A stretch of DNA of 64,000 bases from Gammaproteobacteria bacterium (lineage in GTDB: Bacteria; Pseudomonadota; Gammaproteobacteria; Pseudomonadales; Azotimanducaceae): NCBI GenBank assembly GCA_026706935.1, contig JAPOXV010000018.1, positions 124,001 through 188,000 of the forward strand. Direction: 5' to 3'. The notes beneath the pieces were generated by a model. It ran no database searches and had not been told where the DNA came from. It saw only the letters and a program-made list of their open reading frames with translations. Every line of letters begins with the position of its first letter. Position 1 is the first letter of the stretch. Of this stretch, positions 38,239 through 47,509 are shown piece by piece. The position numbers and the translations under genes are program-made.

Positions 38239-39135
38239 ATGTCGACCACTAAGACTGTTTCAGACGATATCCAACAGTACCTCGATACGATCTGGTACGA
38301 ACGGAATCTCTCTTCGAACACTGTAAAGTGCTACCGACAAGATCTCCAAGCCTTTGAACAGTGGCTTGGAAAGAGGATTCGCGACTGCACACGCGAGGAC
38401 TTGCAGGCGTACTTAGCTGAGCATGTCGTACATGGCAAAGCGTCCAGTAGTCGTTCGCGATTCCTTTCGAGCGTACGCGGTTTCTTCAATCATGCTGTTG
38501 AGAAAGGTCTACTTTCCGACAACCCAATCGCGAATGTTGAGAACCCGAAACTGGCTAAGAACCTACCTGACTATCTATCGGAGAGCGAAGTAGAAGCACT
38601 GCTGAATGCGCCTCAACCGCAAGAGAGCGCGGTTGAATGGCGGGATAGAGCGATGCTTGAAGTGCTATATGCGACGGGACTAAGGGTTACTGAACTCATC
38701 GAACTCAAGCGCGAAAGCATCAATCTGAACCAAGGCGTCGTGCGTGTGATCGGCAAAGGCAACAAGGAGCGGATCGTGCCACTCGGCGAAGAAGCGCTCA
38801 CGTGGGTAACAAGCTATACAAAGAACGCGCGTCCGAAGTTGCTGTCTAACGTACCGACCGATGTGTTGTTTCCGAGTAAGCGTGGCCAATTGATGACACG
38901 GCAAACGTTTTGGTACGCCATTCGACGTTATGCCGAGAGAGCAGGGATTGATCGGCATCTATCGCCGCATACGCTTCGACACGCATTCGCTACGCATTTA
39001 TTGAATCACGGTGCGGATCTGCGCGCAGTACAGATGATGCTTGGGCATGCAAGCCTCTCGACGACACAGATATACACACGGGTTGCGAACGAACGATTGA
39101 AGTCGTTACACGCAATTCATCATCCACGTGGGTGA
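38239..39135 (+). CDS. xerD: Tyrosine recombinase XerD
   Basis: A 298-residue site-specific recombinase, exactly the length of E. coli XerD, that with XerC resolves chromosome dimers at dif under FtsK control. The SAM-like N-terminal domain is followed by a catalytic domain with the full set R149 (TGLRVTELIEL), K173 (GKGNKER), H244 and R247 (SPHTLRHAFATHL), H270 (MLGHASLSTTQ) and nucleophile Y279 (QIYTRV). The frame extends 34 codons upstream into rplS; I chose the ATG at 38239 from the length and the start of homology. Followed by dsbC, as in E. coli. Confidence 0.93.
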   Translation: MSTTKTVSDDIQQYLDTIWYERNLSSNTVKCYRQDLQAFEQWLGKRIRDCTREDLQAYLAEHVVHGKASSSRSRFLSSVRGFFNHAVEKGLLSDNPIANVENPKLAKNLPDYLSESEVEALLNAPQPQESAVEWRDRAMLEVLYATGLRVTELIELKRESINLNQGVVRVIGKGNKERIVPLGEEALTWVTSYTKNARPKLLSNVPTDVLFPSKRGQLMTRQTFWYAIRRYAERAGIDRHLSPHTLRHAFATHLLNHGADLRAVQMMLGHASLSTTQIYTRVANERLKSLHAIHHPRG

Positions 39136-39170
39136 ACATACTGATACTTATTCATGGAAAGCGGACTATC

Positions 39171-39929
39171 GTGAAAGTGACTAAATCGAACTACCTATCA
39201 GCGATTTGCCTTGCGTGCATAACGTTGCTCGTCGTGCTTCCGATGAAGGCAAATGACGAAGTCGAATCCTTCGTGAACACGCTAATGGGTGCGAACAATC
39301 AGGTTCTCAACATCAAACCTTCGGAACTTGAAGGTTTTTACGTTGCGACGATGCAAGACTACTCCGTTCTCTATGTATCTGAAGATCGTCGTTGGATCAT
39401 ACGCGGCGACCTGATTGAGATAAAACACGAACCTCAATTGTCACTGATCGCTCATACCGAGCGACATATTGGATCAATGAGGGAGACGGAGCTCAACGCC
39501 TTATTGGCAAAGGACGTGATCGCTTTCGCGCCGCCGTTTGAATCGCCGAAAGCGGTGGTTCACGTATTCACCGACACGACATGTGGATATTGCCAAAAAC
39601 TTCATGCTGAGATGGCGGACTATCACGGAAAAGGTATTGAGATTCGTTATTTAGCGTTTCCGCGTGCAGGCATCGACAGCGAGCCGTATAGTGCCATGGT
39701 ATCGGCGTGGTGCTCGGACACACCACACAACGCTTTGACACAGTTGAAACTCGGCGCAGAAATCGAAACTAAAACGTGCGAAAATCCTGTTGCTGACCAG
39801 TATCGCCTGGGTCGGTTGTTCGGCCTTCGAGGTACCCCACTTCTCGTTTTAAGCAACGGCAAAACGATCGGCGGTTACGTTAACGCAGAAGAACTTGAGG
39901 AAATCCTCAAAGGTGAAGGATTAATGTGA
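39171..39929 (+). CDS. dsbC: Periplasmic disulfide isomerase DsbC
   Basis: A 252-residue thiol-disulfide isomerase. From the GTG at 39171 the protein begins with a clean signal peptide (YLSAICLACITLLVVLPMKA). The dimerisation domain has VLNIKPSELEGFYVAT. The thioredoxin domain has the active site C138-G-Y-C141 in FTDTTCGYCQKLH and the cis-proline segment RGTPLLVLSNGKTIGGY. An earlier GTG at 39132 overlaps the xerD stop and would add 13 residues before the signal peptide, so it is less likely. DsbC isomerises wrong disulfides in secreted proteins and needs DsbD. Confidence 0.92.
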   Translation: MKVTKSNYLSAICLACITLLVVLPMKANDEVESFVNTLMGANNQVLNIKPSELEGFYVATMQDYSVLYVSEDRRWIIRGDLIEIKHEPQLSLIAHTERHIGSMRETELNALLAKDVIAFAPPFESPKAVVHVFTDTTCGYCQKLHAEMADYHGKGIEIRYLAFPRAGIDSEPYSAMVSAWCSDTPHNALTQLKLGAEIETKTCENPVADQYRLGRLFGLRGTPLLVLSNGKTIGGYVNAEELEEILKGEGLM

Positions 39930-40146
39930 TTTAGGGTGGTATTAATATGGTAAGAGACTTATATAACATATTGAAATCAAAGGATATTTTTAATCTTGAT
40001 GTGAAAGGTATTCAGTGCCTACCATTGCTTCGCTACGATGTGCGTCTACCGATAAGAAACCAAAGCCGAAACATGAAGCTGCGTATCATTTACGTGAGCC
40101 GCTGTTGCCGTTTAAGGGGATCGGGTAGCACTTTACGGCGACGCAT

Positions 40147-40518
40147 ATGACACGACCGGTTAATCTAGATCTCATCGCGTTTCGACTGCCAATTGCAGCG
40201 ATTACATCAATATTGCATCGGATCTCCGGCGTAGTTCTCGTTTTCGGTGTAGGTTACTTTTCGTTCTTATTGAATCTCACGCTCGAATCGCCGGAATCTT
40301 TCAATTGGGTCTTTGATGCAGTAGGTTCCACCTACCACGGATTTCTCGTGTGGGTTGTCCTGACGGCGGTTTCATTTCACTTCTTTGCTGGTATTCGACA
40401 TCTGCTGATGGACTTTCACCTCGGCATTTCCCTTCGGGTAAGTCGGGTCTCGGCTTGGTCTGTTTTGGCGCTCACTAGTGTAGCTTCGATCGGTTTAGGT
40501 TGGTGGATTGCTACATGA
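40147..40518 (+). CDS. sdhC: Succinate dehydrogenase cytochrome b556 subunit
   Basis: A 123-residue membrane anchor with three hydrophobic spans. The N-terminal RPVNLDLIAFRLPIAAITSILHRISGVVL is the conserved quinone-site region (S and R residues), and the histidine of HFFAGIRHLLMD is the likely heme b ligand. First gene of sdhCDAB; its stop overlaps the sdhD start (ATGA). The 217-base upstream region (39930-40146) is AT-rich at 39940-40000 and should hold the promoter, but no convincing boxes are visible. Confidence 0.93.
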   Translation: MTRPVNLDLIAFRLPIAAITSILHRISGVVLVFGVGYFSFLLNLTLESPESFNWVFDAVGSTYHGFLVWVVLTAVSFHFFAGIRHLLMDFHLGISLRVSRVSAWSVLALTSVASIGLGWWIAT

Positions 40519-40871
40519 GCGAATCTAGACCCTCGAAACGTGGATTGATCGACTTCATCGCACAACGACTGACCGCGGTGATAATCGGAATTTACGTTAT
40601 CCATATCGCAGTGATTTTTGCGCTCAATGGCGACATGGACTACGTTGCATGGCGAGGTTACTTTACGTCAGGTTATTCGCTCTTACTTTCCTCACTAACT
40701 GTCCTTGCAATCGTCGTACATTCTTGGATTGGAATGTGGACGATCGGCACCGACTACATTCGAGGTTCAGGAATCGCGAACAAACTCCGTTTAGGGTACC
40801 AGGCGCTCATCGGAGTCGTGTTAATCGCCTTTCTTATATGGTCCTTAGGGCTCATCTGGGGTCTACTATGA
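40515..40871 (+). CDS. sdhD: Succinate dehydrogenase membrane anchor subunit
   Basis: A 118-residue second membrane anchor with three hydrophobic spans ([36 protein letters not shown] and [18 protein letters not shown]). [12 protein letters not shown] near the start and H-S-W-I-G with DYIR match the SdhD quinone/heme region. I chose the ATG at 40515, which overlaps the sdhC stop, rather than an earlier in-frame start. Its stop overlaps the sdhA start. Confidence 0.92.
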   Translation: MSESRPSKRGLIDFIAQRLTAVIIGIYVIHIAVIFALNGDMDYVAWRGYFTSGYSLLLSSLTVLAIVVHSWIGMWTIGTDYIRGSGIANKLRLGYQALIGVVLIAFLIWSLGLIWGLL

Positions 40872-42640
40872 CCGACATTCGTACGATGGAATTCGATGGC
40901 GTCATCATTGGCGGCGGTGGCGCGGGTATGCGCGCGGCGATGCAGATCGCTCAGTCAGGTTACAGAACAGCGGTCATTTCGAAAGTATTTCCGACGCGGT
41001 CTCATACCGTATCCGCTCAAGGCGGGATCACCTGCGCAATCGGGAGCGATGATCCGGAGGACGACTGGCGGTGGCATATGTATGACACCGTGAAAGGGTC
41101 GGACTACATCGGCGACCAAGCTGCGATTGAATACATGTGTAGTGTCGGACCAGAGGCCATTTACGAACTTGAACACCTAGGGCTGCCATTTTCCCGAACT
41201 GAATCAGGTCGAATTTACCAACGGCCATTCGGTGGACAATCGAAGGACTACGGCAAGGGCGGGCAAGCGGCGCGTACTTGTTGTGCCGCTGATCGCACCG
41301 GTCATGCACTCCTGCACACGTTGTACCAAGCCAACATCAAGAACAATACGACCTTCCTATCCGAGTGGTTTGCTGTTGATCTTGTTAAGAATCAAGATGG
41401 CGCCGTCGTTGGATCATTAGCGATTTGCGTAGAGACTGGCGAGCTCGTTTACATCAAGTCGAATGCCACGGTATTAGCAACTGGTGGTGGTGGGCGTATT
41501 TACTACAGTACGACTAACGCGCTAATGAACACTGGCGACGGCTTGGGAATGTCGTTACGTGCGGGTTTTCCTGTCCAGGATATTGAAATGTGGCAATTCC
41601 ATCCAACAGGAATTGCGGATGTTGGGATCTTGATCACTGAAGGTGCGCGGGGTGAAGGTGGCTACCTGATCAATAGTGACGGTGAGCGGTTTATGGAGCG
41701 ATACGCACCGAATGCAAAAGATTTGGCTGGTCGCGATGTCGTAGCCCGTGCCATGGTTCTCGAGATCGCCGATGGCAGAGGGTGTGGACCTAACAAAGAT
41801 CACGTGCTACTGAAGCTCGACCACTTAGGTGAAGCGACTTTGAACGAACGGTTGCCTGGAATAACTGACCTTGCGCGCACGTTTGCACATGTTGACCCGC
41901 TGCGAGAACCGATCCCGGTCTATCCAACATGTCACTACATGATGGGCGGAATCCCGACAGATGTCACCGGTCAAGCACTCACGCAGGATGAGTTTGGGCG
42001 GGATGTAACCATTGAGGGACTGTACGCCGTTGGCGAAGTAGCATGCGTTTCAGTTCATGGTTCAAATCGCCTCGGTGGTAATTCACTATTAGACCTCATC
42101 GTTTTCGGTCGCGCTGCTGGACTACATATCGAGGAAGTGATGAAACAAGGAGTTTCATATTCAGACGCTTCAGTTGATGACCTCGACTTAGCGATGACAC
42201 GCTATCAGCGATGGGAGAGGTCGAAGGAAGGTGAGGAGCCTCTCCAATTGAAGAAAGAACTGCAGATGACTATGCAGGAGAGTTTTGGCATTTTCCGTAC
42301 GGGCGAGCCCATGGAACGTGGTCGTGCGAAACTAGAGGAACTTCGAGAACGTATTGAAAGTGCACACTTGGTCGATAAGAGCAATGCGTTTAACACGGCA
42401 CGCATCGATGCGTTGGAGCTCGAGAATCTCCTGGAGATTGCTGATGCAACGGCTTATGCCGCGTTGGGTCGTACTGAAAGTCGCGGTGCGCACGCACGGG
42501 ACGATTTCCCTGAAAGGGACGACGAAGAGTGGCTGTGCCACTCGATGTATTACCCGACTGATCATCGCGTCAGCAAGCGAGCCGTGAATTTCGCACCAAC
42601 TCAGATAGACGCGTTTGAACCCGCTGTTCGGGAGTATTAG
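40868..42640 (+). CDS. sdhA: Succinate dehydrogenase flavoprotein subunit
   Basis: A 590-residue flavoprotein that oxidises succinate to fumarate. [17 protein letters not shown] binds the ADP part of FAD, and HTVSAQGGI contains the histidine that carries covalent FAD. The catalytic region includes [19 protein letters not shown] and HYMMGGIPT, and [20 protein letters not shown] is further conserved. The upstream frame extends 73 codons through sdhD, but homology starts at the ATG at 40868, which overlaps the sdhD stop. It couples to the quinone pool through SdhBCD. Confidence 0.96.
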   Translation: MTDIRTMEFDGVIIGGGGAGMRAAMQIAQSGYRTAVISKVFPTRSHTVSAQGGITCAIGSDDPEDDWRWHMYDTVKGSDYIGDQAAIEYMCSVGPEAIYELEHLGLPFSRTESGRIYQRPFGGQSKDYGKGGQAARTCCAADRTGHALLHTLYQANIKNNTTFLSEWFAVDLVKNQDGAVVGSLAICVETGELVYIKSNATVLATGGGGRIYYSTTNALMNTGDGLGMSLRAGFPVQDIEMWQFHPTGIADVGILITEGARGEGGYLINSDGERFMERYAPNAKDLAGRDVVARAMVLEIADGRGCGPNKDHVLLKLDHLGEATLNERLPGITDLARTFAHVDPLREPIPVYPTCHYMMGGIPTDVTGQALTQDEFGRDVTIEGLYAVGEVACVSVHGSNRLGGNSLLDLIVFGRAAGLHIEEVMKQGVSYSDASVDDLDLAMTRYQRWERSKEGEEPLQLKKELQMTMQESFGIFRTGEPMERGRAKLEELRERIESAHLVDKSNAFNTARIDALELENLLEIADATAYAALGRTESRGAHARDDFPERDDEEWLCHSMYYPTDHRVSKRAVNFAPTQIDAFEPAVREY

Positions 42641-42641
42641 C

Positions 42642-43343
42642 GTGCGGGTGAGTATTTACCGATACGTGCCGGAGCACGACGACGCTCCGCGCATGCAAGA
42701 CTACGAATTCGAGCTGCCGAAAGATCGGGAATTGATGGTTTTGGATGTGCTCGAAGAGCTTCGAATAGAGGATCCAACCATCGCATATCGACGATCCTGT
42801 CGTGAGGGTGTTTGCGGATCGGACGGTATGAACATGAACGGGCGCAATGGGCTCGCGTGTAAAACGACCGTCTCGTCAATCGTCAATCGAGATCGGTTGA
42901 CTCTTCGACCGTTGCCTGGATTACCTGTCATCCGAGATCTCGTCGTGGACATGTCTCAGTTCTACGCACAGTACGAGAAAATCGATCCGTATCTAATCAA
43001 CGATGAAGAACCGCCCGAAAAAGAGCGACTACAGAGTGTTGAAGAGCGGGAAGAGCTCGATGGCTTGTACGAATGCATCCTGTGCGCATGTTGCTCGACA
43101 TCGTGTCCTTCGTTCTGGTGGAATCCGGATAAATTCATCGGTCCAGCGGGGTTACTTCAGGCATATCGGTTCTTAGCTGATTCACGCGACACGGCAACGA
43201 GCGAGCGGCTCGAAAAACTGGGCGATCCTTATAGTGTGTTTAGATGCCGAACGATCATGAATTGCGTTGATGCATGCCCGAAGGATTTGAATCCGACAAG
43301 AGCGATTGGGAAGATTCGATCGATGCTCATCGAAGGTCGATAG
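42642..43343 (+). CDS. sdhB: Succinate dehydrogenase iron-sulfur subunit
   Basis: A 233-residue electron-transfer subunit. It has the 2Fe-2S ligands in YRRSCREGVCGSDGM and GLACKT, the 4Fe-4S motif CILCACCSTSCPSFWW, and the 3Fe-4S set in CRTIMNCVDACPKDLNP; the tryptophan in SFWW marks the quinone site. The GTG at 42642 is the best start, because GGAG lies 7 bases upstream and the stop of sdhA is 1 base before it. Last gene of sdhCDAB; sucA is not adjacent. Confidence 0.95.
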   Translation: MRVSIYRYVPEHDDAPRMQDYEFELPKDRELMVLDVLEELRIEDPTIAYRRSCREGVCGSDGMNMNGRNGLACKTTVSSIVNRDRLTLRPLPGLPVIRDLVVDMSQFYAQYEKIDPYLINDEEPPEKERLQSVEEREELDGLYECILCACCSTSCPSFWWNPDKFIGPAGLLQAYRFLADSRDTATSERLEKLGDPYSVFRCRTIMNCVDACPKDLNPTRAIGKIRSMLIEGR

Positions 43344-43392
43344 AAGCTACCTGTGACGGCTAGTCGATACCGGATTCATCAAATGTAGTAGG

Positions 43393-43617
43393 TCAGAGAA
43401 GATAGCTCCTCGTTATCGGAACTACAAAACCGCTCTTTTCCCCGAAGTAGTGAGCGAACACTTCTGAAGGTTTCAGACGAGACTCATTTTTCATACGCTT
43501 TAGGCGTATCAAGCGTCGAACTAGCTCTGCCATCGAAATTCCAAATGACCGAGCTTCCTTCCGCAACCATGGCTTGTCTGCGCGGTCCATTCTTCGAACC
43601 GAAATGCAGGTACCCAT
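43393..43617 (-). CDS. Ribbon-helix-helix-like protein, orphan
   Basis: A 74-residue basic protein. MGTCISVRRMDRAD followed by ARSFGISMAELVRRLIRLKRMK fits a short beta strand and two helices of a ribbon-helix-helix DNA-binding domain, as in CopG/Arc-type antitoxins. The tail RLKPSEVFAHYFGEKSGF is not assigned. I chose the ATG at 43615-43617 because a strong AGGAG lies 6 bases upstream; a longer frame reaches 43698. No toxin-like gene is next to it. It converges on sdhB, 49 bases away. Confidence 0.6.
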   Translation of the reverse strand: MGTCISVRRMDRADKPWLRKEARSFGISMAELVRRLIRLKRMKNESRLKPSEVFAHYFGEKSGFVVPITRSYLL

Positions 43618-43995
43618 GAGATCTCCTACTCGGTTAGGGTCACGGTCGATGATGTCGTGATGGAACACAAATTGTGGGATCTTATCGTCTGTACGCAACG
43701 TGGAAATGCAACAGCTGCGTCAGTTCCTAGTCAGAGCTGAATGCGGTGGAATGTAAAACACTTCTCGTGATGCGGTTGGGAACGCGAGAGGCGGTTAGAC
43801 TGCACGGTTTGGTCTGCTTAATAGTGTCGAGAATCCCATCGTCAAGTAGTGAGGTATCTGGTTCCGTCGCAGCATTTAGGGTTTTGGGTCTAACCTAACA
43901 TCGAGAGTCGCTAACATATCACTTAAGACATTTGCGAAGAAGCACCGCATACAAGCTTGATGTACGTTCTAATCTGCCGGTCTACACGTCAATCG
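43618..43995. other. Gene-free region between the RHH-like and FHA-like genes
   Basis: A 378-base region between two divergently oriented genes. Apart from the AGGAG ribosome-binding site of the RHH-like gene at its left end and weak alternative starts of the FHA-like gene (TTG 43957, ATG 43960) at its right end, I see no coding frame, repeat or convincing promoter pair. Confidence 0.5.
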
Positions 43996-44631
43996 ATGCG
44001 CTTCTTAGTTGCCTTTTCCGTGTTCTGTTTCGCGCAGGTCAGCCAAGCGACATTCAGTACGAGTATCGGTCAACACGTTTATCTGAGTCAGGCTGCTATT
44101 GATTTCGGTAGTTTGAGTCCGACGAATATCGCACTGCTCATTGTGCTAGGAATCGTTGCAGTACTTGTGCTGGCGTGGGGGATACGAAGGTCAGTCCTGC
44201 GAAGAAGGTTAGCTTCTTCGCGAGCTGAAAGGCATGGTACGGCCGGTTCGGGGACCGCTACCAATCTCTTAGCTCGTTCTCGACCAGAAAAGACGGAGCT
44301 AATTCGCACGATCGTGATCGGGAGCGAGGGCGACGTCGATGTGAAATTCGTAAATGAAGGGGTATCGTCACGCCACGCAGAATTGTTGGTGCTTCGTCAA
44401 GTTGATTCGAGTCCGCTAATGCCTCTTGAACCTGTTTATTACATTCGCGATATGGCTAGTACGAGAGGGGTTGAAGTGTTGCGAAGCGGCGATTGGATGC
44501 AGTTCCATGCGGACGTCGTACTAGATGACGAGCAACTGAGAATAGGCGAGGTCGAAACTACAGCCGCGGAGATAAATCGACTCGCAGTTGAAACTAGACG
44601 AGCGACAAACGACGACGAAATGGCGCACTAA
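43996..44631 (+). CDS. Membrane-anchored FHA-like domain protein
   Basis: A 211-residue protein. It opens with a signal-peptide-like stretch (MRFLVAFSVFCFAQVSQA), has a second hydrophobic span (IALLIVLGIVAVLVLAWGI), a basic linker (RRSVLRRRLASSRAERHG), and then a domain resembling FHA phosphothreonine-binding modules: TIVIGSEGDVDV, VSSRHAELL and YYIRDMASTRGVEVL. In typical FHA domains the last segment is STNG; here the phosphopeptide-contacting Asn is Arg, so binding may be altered. The domain would face the cytoplasm. Upstream ATG/TTG codons at 43957-43962 are alternative starts. No kinase is nearby. Confidence 0.6.
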   Translation: MRFLVAFSVFCFAQVSQATFSTSIGQHVYLSQAAIDFGSLSPTNIALLIVLGIVAVLVLAWGIRRSVLRRRLASSRAERHGTAGSGTATNLLARSRPEKTELIRTIVIGSEGDVDVKFVNEGVSSRHAELLVLRQVDSSPLMPLEPVYYIRDMASTRGVEVLRSGDWMQFHADVVLDDEQLRIGEVETTAAEINRLAVETRRATNDDEMAH

Positions 44632-44705
44632 GACAGAATCCGCATTATTTAAGTAGAAATTCTGAGCGCGACGCGCACGAAACTTCGAGTTCAAAGGGAA
44701 ATGAC

Positions 44706-45527
44706 GTGAAAGTAGGTTTTTTCGGAATCGGATCAGGAGCTTCGGCAGATCCCACTGTTGCTATCAATCTGGCGCATCACGCTGAAACTGCTGGATTGGA
44801 ATCCATGTGGACGGGAGAGCATGTTGTCTTTCCATCGCCTCGCCAACCACCTTCACCCGCTGCACCCGATCACCCGATGCTGCACCCGAGCACAGTATTG
44901 GCATTTCTTGCGGCTAAGACATCAACGATTCGACTAGGCACCGGCATCGTACTCATCGCACAACGCAATCCACTAGTTCTCGCGAAAGAAATGGCGAGCT
45001 TAGACGTGCTTTCTAATGGACGCTTGATATTAGGAATTGGTGCCGGATATCTTCATCAAGAGTTCGCCGCGCTCGGAATACCTTTTCACGAGCGTGGCGT
45101 ACGCAGCAACGAATACATTGAGATCATGCGTGCGTTGTGGAACCAGGATCAACCTACCTTTGAAGGTCGTTTCTATCAGTTCAGCGAAATCGATGCGCAA
45201 CCGAGACCAATTCAGCGAGGCGGACCTCCGATCGTTGTAGGCGGCACGAGCCCCGGTGCATTACGTCGCGCTGCGAAATATGGTCAGGGTTGGTACGGTT
45301 TTGCGATGAATGTCGATCAGACTGCTTCAGTCGTTGAACGACTACGCGACCTAGACGGTGGGGACCAGCTGGAAATTAGTGTAACACCATCAATGCGCGT
45401 TGATGCCGCTGCGATCGACGCATTCCGAGGCGTCGGAGTCGACCGAATAATTTCGCTGATTCCACAAGATGAGTCCCGCGCGAAACAAGCAATCGATGCA
45501 CTTGTAGCTGAAAACGCCAACGCCTAA
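44706..45527 (+). CDS. LLM-class (luciferase-like) oxidoreductase, F420-type
   Basis: A 273-residue TIM-barrel oxidoreductase of the luciferase-like family. LAHHAETAGLESMWTGEHVV, LGTGIVLIAQRNPLVLAKEMASLDVLSNGRLILGIGAGYL and PPIVVGGTSPGALRRAAKYGQGWYG match the subfamily usually annotated as F420-dependent (TIGR03619-like). Whether this organism uses F420 or FMN cannot be told here, and no F420 synthesis genes are in the window. Start is GTG after AAAGGGA. It converges on the hydrolase gene with 13 bases between stops. Confidence 0.85.
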   Translation: MKVGFFGIGSGASADPTVAINLAHHAETAGLESMWTGEHVVFPSPRQPPSPAAPDHPMLHPSTVLAFLAAKTSTIRLGTGIVLIAQRNPLVLAKEMASLDVLSNGRLILGIGAGYLHQEFAALGIPFHERGVRSNEYIEIMRALWNQDQPTFEGRFYQFSEIDAQPRPIQRGGPPIVVGGTSPGALRRAAKYGQGWYGFAMNVDQTASVVERLRDLDGGDQLEISVTPSMRVDAAAIDAFRGVGVDRIISLIPQDESRAKQAIDALVAENANA

Positions 45528-45540
45528 CGCACAAGCAAAT

Positions 45541-46629
45541 CTAGTTCGTTCGAATCGTACCGTTAGTCTCGACGATTACGCGTGTCGACTTGGTGGGATT
45601 CTCGGAAAGCACTGGCTGCGATTTGTCGATTGTCTGATACGCGCCTACCGCATCGAACGGCCACGTATGTGAAATCCGACGCAACTCCAATGTATGTGGT
45701 CCAGGAACTGGGCCATGTGAGGCAGGAATCTTCAATTGCGCTTCTGCGCTTGGATCGAGCCGAACTCGTGCAATAGGTGCGTTCGGGTCATCGGGAATTA
45801 GCGTGACCCAATACATGCCCAAAGGGTGTTCGATCGCATCGTGAATAGGTAATGGTTGCTCGATGGCTACTCGTCGGGCGTCAATAAGAAACGCAGAACG
45901 TCGCATCCAATTCACGAGTAATGGGAACCATTCTCTGGTATCGGGATCGCCGGACGCCAGCCCGACACCGTGCTCGCCATACCCAAACACATGCATCTCT
46001 GCGGGTACTCCTGCACGTCGCAATGCATCGTAGAACAATGTCGATTGTTCTGAAGAAACGATATCGTCTTCGTGCGTGTGGACTAGAAACGTCGGCGGCG
46101 TTCGCTCGTTGACTTTCGTGTCCGTAGCGAGGTACTCGGACGCCTTTCGACCTCGCACCGTACCATTGCTAACGCCGTAAACTGGCACTAGAAAGTCTGG
46201 TACAGAAGACTCTCGATCGATAGGATCACCTGCGTTTGACTGTTCCCTGAGATCACTCGTGCCGACTGCAAACGTCAGATGCCCGCCCGCGGAGAATCCA
46301 AGCATTCCGACTCGATTCGGATCGACACCGAGTCGTTCTGAATGGTGCCTGACATACCGAACGGCGCGTTGTCCATCCAGTAAGGATGTTGTTGAATGGT
46401 ATTTAGGACCGACACGGTAGCGTAGTACGAAAGCTCTTACACCGACTTTATTGAAGGCAGCTGCGACGTGGAGACCTTCGTGTGTCGACGCAAGGATTCG
46501 ATATCCGCCTCCCGGGCAAACGATCACACCTGCACCGGTGTCGTTACGGTCTAAGTCCGTATGTACCGAAAGCGCAGGAATATCGGTGGGTTCGGTACCT
46601 TCAGCCTGTGGTGCATCATGCGGCCACAA
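45541..46629 (-). CDS. Alpha/beta hydrolase, BD-FAE-like esterase
   Basis: A 362-residue hydrolase of the esterase/lipase type. An oxyanion-hole segment VIVCPGGGYRILA, the nucleophile elbow GMLGFSAGGHLTF, HTHEDDIV with the acid, and GYGEHGVGL with the histidine form the catalytic set in the first 230 residues. About 120 C-terminal residues form an extra unassigned domain that looks beta-rich (HTLELRRISHTWPFDAVG). The start is a TTG in WPHDAPQ, the conserved beginning of such proteins; the frame is open upstream. No signal peptide. It follows the COQ4-like gene by 34 bases and may be co-transcribed. Confidence 0.8.
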   Translation of the reverse strand: MWPHDAPQAEGTEPTDIPALSVHTDLDRNDTGAGVIVCPGGGYRILASTHEGLHVAAAFNKVGVRAFVLRYRVGPKYHSTTSLLDGQRAVRYVRHHSERLGVDPNRVGMLGFSAGGHLTFAVGTSDLREQSNAGDPIDRESSVPDFLVPVYGVSNGTVRGRKASEYLATDTKVNERTPPTFLVHTHEDDIVSSEQSTLFYDALRRAGVPAEMHVFGYGEHGVGLASGDPDTREWFPLLVNWMRRSAFLIDARRVAIEQPLPIHDAIEHPLGMYWVTLIPDDPNAPIARVRLDPSAEAQLKIPASHGPVPGPHTLELRRISHTWPFDAVGAYQTIDKSQPVLSENPTKSTRVIVETNGTIRTN

Positions 46630-46663
46630 CCGTTCAGAGAAGTCGCTCAGGGTGTTATTCGCG

Positions 46664-47422
46664 CTACGCGCTTGCTTGAGCTAGATTCGCGGCAAGACGT
46701 TGGTAACGTTCAGGTGCTGGAATCCTGTACGAATCGCGTACTTTCTCGAGGGGTTGTTCTAGCAGTGCTTCCCAGTCCGCGGCGAGGAGCCATCCCGCCG
46801 TTTTGCCATCCCGGTAACCGCGCCAAAGTGCTCCGAATACAGTGATTCCTGCCCCTTGATACAACCGTCGGGCGGCAGATAGCAGAATAAATGGGAACGC
46901 GATATTCTTCGTTTGGCCGTACGTAAATGCGAGAAGGCATGCCTCGCCAAGAGGATCCCGTCCATAGCGTGTTAAGACGTGAAAAAGGTCATGTGAAGCT
47001 CGGGTTCTCCGCACAAAGAGGTCGAAATCCGCGTTACTCTGTTGATTTGTTTCAACCGGAGAATATCCGTCTTCGGCATTTGCTTCGGCACTCGCTTCTT
47101 CGAGTCCCCCAGCTGAGATTTGCTCACGATTGATGAATCGATAGTATGTATGCCCAAGGGAATGTTCAGGCAGGCTCTGGAGATACTCAGGGTCATTTAG
47201 TTTCGCGACCAAATCGAGTTTGTCTGTCAGTACACGATTACCTACTTCGGTAGAACAAAATCGATTGAAATTTCTCGATAGAGAAGGTCCGCTAAGAGCC
47301 TGCAGGACTCGAAATACTTGGGACGTCTGTTCCGGGTCATTAAGTACGTTACGAACTGCTTTAAGCGCAGTAAACGGGCGAATCTTCATGCGCCGATTAG
47401 GCTGATGTTGGTGGTCGTTCAT
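46664..47422 (-). CDS. COQ4-like protein
   Basis: A 252-residue protein with the COQ4 signature H-D-x-x-H-x11-E, here in HDLFHVLTRYGRDPLGE, which binds zinc. In yeast COQ4 acts in ubiquinone synthesis, now known to include C1 oxidative decarboxylation. Other features are LGHTYYRFIN, RTRASHDLF and GAGITVFGALWRGYRDGKTA. No other ubi gene is adjacent. Bacterial COQ4-like proteins are scattered, so a ubiquinone role is inference. Start is ATG. Confidence 0.85.
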   Translation of the reverse strand: MNDHQHQPNRRMKIRPFTALKAVRNVLNDPEQTSQVFRVLQALSGPSLSRNFNRFCSTEVGNRVLTDKLDLVAKLNDPEYLQSLPEHSLGHTYYRFINREQISAGGLEEASAEANAEDGYSPVETNQQSNADFDLFVRRTRASHDLFHVLTRYGRDPLGEACLLAFTYGQTKNIAFPFILLSAARRLYQGAGITVFGALWRGYRDGKTAGWLLAADWEALLEQPLEKVRDSYRIPAPERYQRLAANLAQASA

Positions 47423-47509
47423 TCGGTCGGTGAGCGATCTCGTATTACTTCAGAATTTTAGGTTTGTTCGCGACCGCGTGAACGTACGCCACGACCAGAC
47501 GCCGGAAAC

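Noticed and set aside
39947-40150. 67-codon plus-strand frame before sdhC, with an SD-like GGTGG and ATGA overlap
   Set aside because: The product is highly basic and low in typical protein character in its second half; the region is better read as the sdh promoter region.
40649-40867. Extended N-terminus of SdhA
   Set aside because: The 73 upstream codons lie in sdhD in another frame; homology starts at ATG 40868.
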